Assembly: GCA_033964015.1 (NCBI GenBank)
Contig: CM066919.1
Span: 25,181,204-25,245,203, forward strand
From: Scolanthus callimorphus
Lineage: Eukaryota > Cnidaria > Anthozoa > Actiniaria > Edwardsiidae
Direction: 5' to 3'
Length of the DNA stretch: 64,000 nt
Positions 59,101 to 64,000 of the stretch are shown here, piece after piece (positions within the stretch are counted from its first letter, which is position 1; each line of letters opens with the position of its first letter). The notes beneath the pieces were generated by a model. It did no database searches. It was not told where the DNA came from and saw nothing but the letters and a program-made list of their open reading frames with translations. The position numbers and the translations under genes are program-made.

Positions 59101-60298
59101 TTTGATTGGCTAGAAAAACAAAAGCTTTACTACATGTTACTAGCGGTAAAAAATAGCTTGGTCTGTCGAAATGCCTTATTATGGCAATACCAGAGAGGAA
59201 CGCTCCTATTTATGAGCCCCTCATACAATGCGATGGCCCAAACCAACAAACCTTTGCAGAAATTAATTTGCCCTTTATTTCATTCACCCAATCAGGTGGT
59301 GGGATCAAGGTAAAACTTCCAGTGGTTCTGATTCTCCTGAGTTGCGCTTTGTTCGTACTTGTTCTCACTGTCATCTTCATTCTCATCGCCTGTTGCGTTT
59401 TGGTGCCAAAGTAAGTCCACCCTTTTATTAACAAATATCAGTATCGGCTCTATGGGATACCTCTAGTTAATAGGAGCTCTGAGAATGGGAAAGATGGGCT
59501 TGGTTCCTTGCACGTGCCGTTTCTCCTGTGCTCTCTCCCCAGCGGGGTGCGGGGTGGGTGCAGCGTCCGACGGAGCTTTATTTCGCCAACCCAAAAAAAT
59601 CCACAATCCAAAGCCAAAAATAAAAAATGGTTCACAGTCAGTCAAAAATTAAGTGTCCGATGATGTCTTGTCATCCTCCCTTCTGCTCTATTTACAGATA
59701 TGTCATTATTGAGACATTATTAGCACACTGCTTTTGTAGCTATGACACATTAAAGACTAAAAAATCCCAGAGGTTAGATTTTCAACCCAAAAATCCGTCG
59801 GACCCCGTCATTTGTCAGCCAGTCAGTGATGCTATTTTCAATAATTACTTGCACATGTACATTGTACGACAATGTACTATTTAAATAGAAACAATTTCAT
59901 TTACCACATATATATTTTCACTATATTTGTTCACAGGTTCGAAGGAAAGGGATACAAAGTCCTTTAATATCATTGCAGCAGTCAGTCGGTGAGTGATATT
60001 TTTAACTATTTTACATGCATATGTACATTGTACGGCAATGTACTATTGAAATAAAGGAACCATCATTAATCACATATTTTCATATTATATATATGTTCAC
60101 AGGTTCGAAGGGAAGGGATACAAAGTCCTTTTGAAAATCAATACAGCACATGAAGAGCACGTGGCATCCTTGAGAAATCACACCTGTCCTTTTAGCACAG
60201 AGTGGGTCGAAACCAGTCTAGTCCATAGTCTCTTCCGCTGGCATCGCGTTAACAAAGTGGATCCCTGTGGTGTTAGTAGGGAGCGAAGGCAAATGTAA
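53179..60298 (+). CDS. LamG-like jelly-roll domain type I membrane protein
   Basis: The family role is unknown. Exons 53179-53245, 54886-55228, 55322-55662, 57993-58016, 58668-58775, 59296-59410 and 60103-60298 join in phase to about 397 aa. Exon 1 encodes a signal peptide (MKNHVFVKLFVVIATFQT then VLAT). Exons 2-3 form one concanavalin/LamG-type jelly roll of about 225 residues: FYWPFND, MTVTFWLYIN, GWTHVAAVYN, and ALAHLGFYLNGVLS near its end. It has several N-x-S/T sites and paired cysteines. Exon 5 is a Thr/Gly/Ser-rich stalk, probably O-glycosylated. Exon 6 is one transmembrane helix (VVLILLSCALFVLVLTVIFI) followed by a short basic tail. This predicts a cell-surface, lectin-fold ectodomain. 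An alternative last exon at 59937 ends after ten codons, giving about 342 aa. Exons 4 and 7 are the least certain. Confidence 0.75.
54299..54321. repeat. AATTC microsatellite
   Basis: Four AATTC units occur in intron 1 of the LamG-domain gene. Confidence 0.85.
56718..57015. mobile_element. MITE with TGAATTATGCGCATAG ends
   Basis: TGAATTATGCGCATAG at the left is mirrored by CTATGCGCATAATTCA at the right. A second inverted block, AACCGTGTGGGG / CCCCACACGGTT, lies inside. It is in intron 3 of the LamG-domain gene. Confidence 0.75.
57242..57586 (+). other. Open frame encoding a basic peptide, doubtful
   Basis: A 114-codon frame starts KPKSNRRKSS and is rich in Lys/Arg (SPTKRKKAKGG). It lies inside intron 3 of the LamG-domain gene, has no recognisable domain, and overlaps another frame of similar length (57021-57419). 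It is most likely chance or a retrocopy fragment. Confidence 0.15.
58825..58946. repeat. Palindromic element containing CCGCCATCTTGG
   Basis: Left arm ACGCGAGTTTGCTTTCGCTT and on to CCGCCATCTTGG is mirrored by CCAAGATGGCGGCCACGCGT and on to ACTCGTGT. A pyrimidine-rich spacer and a small inner palindrome (TTTGTCACATTTTGTCACAA) separate the arms. A half copy is at 7210-7268. Confidence 0.85.
59848..60160 (+). repeat. Tandem duplication around the last LamG-gene exon
   Basis: Two diverged copies of about 165 bp share TGTACATTGTACG, CAATGTACTATT, a TTCACAG acceptor and the exon start GTTCGAAGG...GGGATACAAAGTCCTTT. Copy one reads TTTAA at this point and stops; copy two reads TTTTGAA and stays open for 54 more codons. 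Confidence 0.85.
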
Positions 60299-61843
60299 CA
60301 GTGAAGGGAACGCAAAGCAAATGAGATAGTGTCTTTTTTCCACTCCTCCCAGCTTCTCTTGCCCTCAGTACTCGACCCCGTTCGTTAAACCGTGTACCAC
60401 ACAGGAAGCCCAATTCAGAAAGCCGAAACAAAAGCAACTGAGATGCCTATGGAGACGGCTTTCTAATCTGAACTCTCCTTCGCGGCTCGGGCCGCCTGTG
60501 GTCTCCTTTCGGTGAGACCACAGGGTACCCAAGCCTTGATAGACTATTGTGGTAGACTGAGCAGTTACTATGATTGATCTTTCCCTATCACCCTTTGAGT
60601 GAAAAAGTGCCTGTCACCCGTGATCCTTTGCGCTCCGTGGTTGTTTTGATACCGTGCGGCGCGGCTTGGATCTGTGGGAAGACGCAAAGCCGCTAGATGG
60701 CTGAGTAACATCAGCGGTGCCAGTGTATAATAGTAATGTACATATTTGATATATATATATTGCATTGGTGTTTTGTGTTTTTGGATTATTTATATTTATT
60801 GATAAATTGAGCAAGGGGCGGGTGCATAGTTACCTTATCCATTCTCGCTTGAATTACGCGAGTATTGAATTGTCGCGATTTTTCATTTAGTATTAAGTGA
60901 AAATAAGGTATAAATTAAGTGAATAAGGTATGTTCAAATACTAGTGACTGTAGATAAGTCTCTTCTAGTCTTCCTTCCTTGGCCAACGGCCTGCGCTCAA
61001 AAGTGGAGCAAGAAAGGGTTCGGATCCCGTGCATCCCGCGCATTCCCTCTAAAGATCCCGCGTGAATTCCCTTGAATCTATCACTATCACAAGAGTGGCA
61101 CGAAAGTAACTTTACATGTTATTTTCAGAATTCAGTAGTAAAAGCTAAACTTGCATGTAAAAAGAGTGTACTCTTGGAAAATAAAACAGCAAAGGCAAAT
61201 AAAATGTTCATCTGCAAATATTTTGTATTTAATCTTCTCAGTCTTTTTCTTCTTCTTTTTTATGGGGTGAGGGGGATCAAAATTAGCTTTCAGTCTAGAC
61301 AGTCTATGCTTAATTGACTATACTATGTACATGTATTGCCCATGTATTGTCACTGACTTGTCATTGGTTAAGTGACTTGTATCATGAAATTTCTAAAAGC
61401 TCAGACAAACAAATACACGTTTCTCCCATTTTCTCTTTCTCTCTAAAAACGATACAAAATAAATTTGGGTAACTGGTAGTTCGACTCGTTAGCAGAGCTT
61501 GTATGTACTCACACCCTGGCTCGTATTTCGAACGCGATCCTTCTGAATGGGATTTCAGGGGAACGGTTTGTCTGAGACCCCGGTTACACGGGTCCGGACG
61601 AATATTTGACCGGGCGAATTTTGTACCTGGAACACCTGTTTACACGGTACCGTGCAAGTTTTGTTCCACATTGCAGAGGTGTTTACACGGGTCCGTGCAA
61701 CTGAACTAACACTAACATGGCTTCTTCAGTCTCGTTCTCTGATTGGTTGAAGGTTGAATAGTAGCTTAGCATCCTCGGGACTGGGTCGAGCTATGGCAGC
61801 GTGAAGACGTGTGTGAAAGTGCTCTGTTCAAACTTTCTGGTTA
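60299..61843. other. Interval after the LamG-domain gene
   Basis: The probable 3' untranslated region includes a hairpin at 60508-60538 (CTGTGGTCTC / GAGACCACAG). Near 61570-61700 three copies of TTTACACGG-type motifs (TTACACGGGTCCG, TTTACACGGTACCG, TTTACACGGGTCCG) mark a dispersed repeat. The 5' untranslated region of the LINE presumably begins in the last few hundred bases. Confidence 0.5.
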
Positions 61844-62734
61844 ATGGATGTTTTATCCAAGAATTTAAAGAGGAAGTCACGGAAAAGTAGCTCCGAATCA
61901 GAAACGGAGGAGAGCAAAAAGAAAACAAGACTTAAAAGTGAGGAGAGCAAAGATATTATCGCCAGTCCAACAGAAAGTATGAACGAACTATCCTCGAAGG
62001 TTGATCAAGTGTTAGGCCGTTTAGTGTCCCTTGATGAGAAATTCAGCGATCTGAGTAAGAAAATTGCGTCAATTGAGTGCAAAACCTCTACTATTGAGTG
62101 CAAAATAGTGGATCTTCAGCACGACTTTTCGGGTATTAAAGAAAGCCTGAGAAAGACGGACGATAGAGTCAAGGAGCTGGAGACGGGTTTAGAGGCTCTA
62201 AATGGGGAAATCATGACATTGAGAGCGAACTTGTATGACGTAAAAGACAAAACCGTGAACTCTGGAGAGCTAGAAAAGTTGCGGCAGGAGAAGCTGTACT
62301 TAGACGTGTATGTTAGACGTGAAAACCTTCGGTTTTTCGGGGTCCCTGAGTCAGAGAATGGAGAAGAAGATACTGAAGCAGTCCTTCGCGAATTTTTGTC
62401 TGCCAAGCTTGGAATGGAAGAGCAAGCTTCAACAATAGAGTTCCAGAGAATCCACAGAATCGGAAAATACTCCTCCTCAGCACAGAAGCCACGGCAGGTT
62501 ATTGCCCGTTTTCTCCGCTACCCGGACCGCGAGGATGTGTTCTCTGCAGCAGTAAAGCTACCGAAGGGGCTCGGATTTGGAGTCTCGCCCGATTTGCCGA
62601 AGGCGATCGTCGATAAAAGGAAAAGGTTGCTTCCAAAGCTAAAAGAGGCAAAGGAAGCCGGGAAGAAGGCTTACTTCAGCAGGTCGGAGCCGGACAAGTT
62701 ATTCATTGATGACCGTTTTGTTGATTTTTTCTAG
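61844..62734 (+). CDS. LINE (L1-like) ORF1 protein
   Basis: The 296-aa product is an RNA-binding chaperone type ORF1p. A basic, Ser/Glu-rich N-terminus (about 1-45) precedes a long coiled coil (about 46-150, heptad-like VDQVLGRLVSLDEKFSDLSK). An RRM-like domain follows (YVRRENLRFFGVPESENGEE) and then a basic C-terminal domain (RQVIARFLRYPDREDVFSAA, ARFLRY being the family-like motif). The architecture matches L1/Tx1-type transposase_22 proteins. The frame is intact from ATG to TAG, 461 bases before the open ORF2 frame. Confidence 0.85.
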   Translation: MDVLSKNLKRKSRKSSSESETEESKKKTRLKSEESKDIIASPTESMNELSSKVDQVLGRLVSLDEKFSDLSKKIASIECKTSTIECKIVDLQHDFSGIKESLRKTDDRVKELETGLEALNGEIMTLRANLYDVKDKTVNSGELEKLRQEKLYLDVYVRRENLRFFGVPESENGEEDTEAVLREFLSAKLGMEEQASTIEFQRIHRIGKYSSSAQKPRQVIARFLRYPDREDVFSAAVKLPKGLGFGVSPDLPKAIVDKRKRLLPKLKEAKEAGKKAYFSRSEPDKLFIDDRFVDFF

Positions 62735-63195
62735 AACCAGTTGGTCGCTTGTTTTTTCTTTAAATAATCTTAATTCTTAAAATAGCCTTTTTGAAAAATG
62801 CATACTTTTTGATTGCTTTTTTCTCTCTTTCTGAGATTTAAATTTCTAATCAACGCACGACGAAAACATCCTTTGTTCAAAGAATTTCAAGAGCACCGGC
62901 CGGGCACGGGAAAATTCTTAACGCTTAGCTAAACGTTTTTGCGCGACGCAGTTGTGAGGTAGCGCTAAAGTCTTCATTAGGCAGGCTACCTTTTAAACGC
63001 AAAGAATGCTTTCGTTTACATTTTGCTTTTGTTTGTATGTGCCGCTGTCACTAGTTGTGTTTGGTTTTCCTTTGTTTCCTGTTGCCGTGAAGGCATTCTT
63101 CCTAGCACACCCTATACCTTCTAAATTACATTCTAAATCACATCATTCATCATTGGATAGTGGAGGGTTTAATTTATTCGTTTATAGTTCAATGA
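62735..63195 (+). other. LINE inter-ORF region
   Basis: T-rich spacer lies between ORF1 and ORF2. A 69-codon frame at 63006-63215 overlaps the start of the ORF2 frame; it begins hydrophobic and has no recognised domain. Confidence 0.5.
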
Positions 63196-64000
63196 CTAAT
63201 TGCGCAACAAAATAATATCCAGTTCGCTGTCCTCTCTCTCAATTGTCGCGGTTTGTGTGAAAACAAAAAACGGAAAACAGTTTTTAGTTGGCTGAAAAAA
63301 CAAAAGGCCTCGATCTTCTTTTTACAAGAAACGCACTCCACAAAAGAGAAGGAGAATCAATGGAGGAAGGATTGGAGCGGAGATATGTATTTTGCCCACG
63401 GTACAAATCAGAGTAGAGGAACTCTTATTCTTGTCAGGGATGATTTAGACATCGTGGTCAAGTCTGCACAACTGGATACGTCGGGAAGGTATGTCTTATT
63501 AGAAGTACTTCTTCAAGATTCCATTTTCTTTCTGATGAACCTTTACGCGCCTGATAAAGTTCAAGAACAATGCAGTTTTTTTCAGTCTATTGCCGGCATT
63601 TTAGATTCACTCGAGTTCTCGGAAGATGTTTCTTTCTTAATTGGTGGTGACTGGAACATAACGTTTGAATCGGATATCGATTGCAGCCCTCCTGCGCGAT
63701 CACAAAAGAAGTCAGTTAAGTGGGTGGAAAAAATTATGTTCGACAATGATTTAATTGACATTTGGAGACTTAGAAATCCGGATCAAAAACGTTTCACATG
63801 GCGGCAAAACAAGCCTCTTATCCAGCGAAGATTAGATTTTTTCCTTATTAGCGACTCTCTACAGGAAGATGTCGAAGACGCTTCTATCAAAACAGCAATA
63901 AGAACTGACCATTCTGCGATAACTCTAGATTTTAATAGTATCGACGAAACTGTACGGGGCTCATCCTATTGGAAATTTAATAATAGTTTATGTGACGACA
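63196..64000 (+). CDS. LINE ORF2, endonuclease part, cut by the window end
   Basis: The frame is open from 63196 to the last base. It encodes an apurinic/apyrimidinic-type endonuclease, which nicks target DNA to prime reverse transcription. Motifs in order: LSLNCRGL, LQETHS, LMNLYAP, IGGDWN, RRLDFFLISDS and RTDHSAI, all the catalytic blocks of the L1/Tx1 endonuclease; YWKFNNSL then leads toward the RT. No in-frame ATG occurs before the domain (the first is about 63381). The TGA at 63193 overlaps an ATG at 63192 in another frame, so the true start is unclear. Confidence 0.85.

Overview
The window is nuclear DNA of an animal: spliced genes with GT-AG introns, animal-type protein families (Dispatched, a clan-3-like cytochrome P450, NF-YC, CDIPT) and very dense transposon remnants. 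The repeat style (many short inverted-repeat elements ending in poly-C/poly-G, tRNA-derived SINEs, Ty3/gypsy and L1-like elements) and the gene set suggest a marine invertebrate, probably an anthozoan cnidarian. That placement is inference; no species marker is visible.

Layout. 1-7060: a complete Ty3/gypsy LTR retrotransposon (534-6948) with identical 175-bp LTRs, inserted into an older inverted-repeat element. 7398-17.0k: a Dispatched homologue on the minus strand, five coding exons, with a purine-rich repeat, a 1.47-kb inverted-repeat element and a Harbinger-like element nested in a SINE in its introns. 17.5k-34.4k: a 13-exon cytochrome P450 on the plus strand (511 codons by my exon model), head-to-head with Dispatched. 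Its second intron holds a 3.75-kb CACTA-like element carrying about 20 copies of an 83-bp repeat. 34.4k-36.6k: repeats. 36.6k-40.2k: CDIPT (phosphatidylinositol synthase) on the minus strand, seven exons, 213 aa. 40.8k-50.5k: NF-YC on the plus strand, 11 coding exons, head-to-head with CDIPT. 50.5k-53.2k: simple repeats and transposon debris. 53.2k-60.3k: a secreted or type I membrane protein with a LamG-like jelly-roll domain, a Thr/Gly-rich stalk and one transmembrane helix. 61.8k-end: the 5' part of an L1-like LINE (ORF1 and the endonuclease part of ORF2).

The genes do not form an operon or shared pathway: Dispatched releases lipid-modified Hedgehog, the P450 is a microsomal mono-oxygenase, CDIPT makes phosphatidylinositol, and NF-YC is a CCAAT-box factor subunit. 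Two adjacent pairs (Dispatched/P450 and CDIPT/NF-YC) are divergent over short intervals and probably share promoters. Dispatched and CDIPT each carry a single-base frame break at a homopolymer run, which looks more like an assembly artefact than decay. I found no CRISPR, operon, phage or convincing new molecular system. The most unusual items are the CACTA-like element with its internal satellite, the family of TGGAAATTCCA-cored repeats, and the duplicated last exon of the LamG gene.
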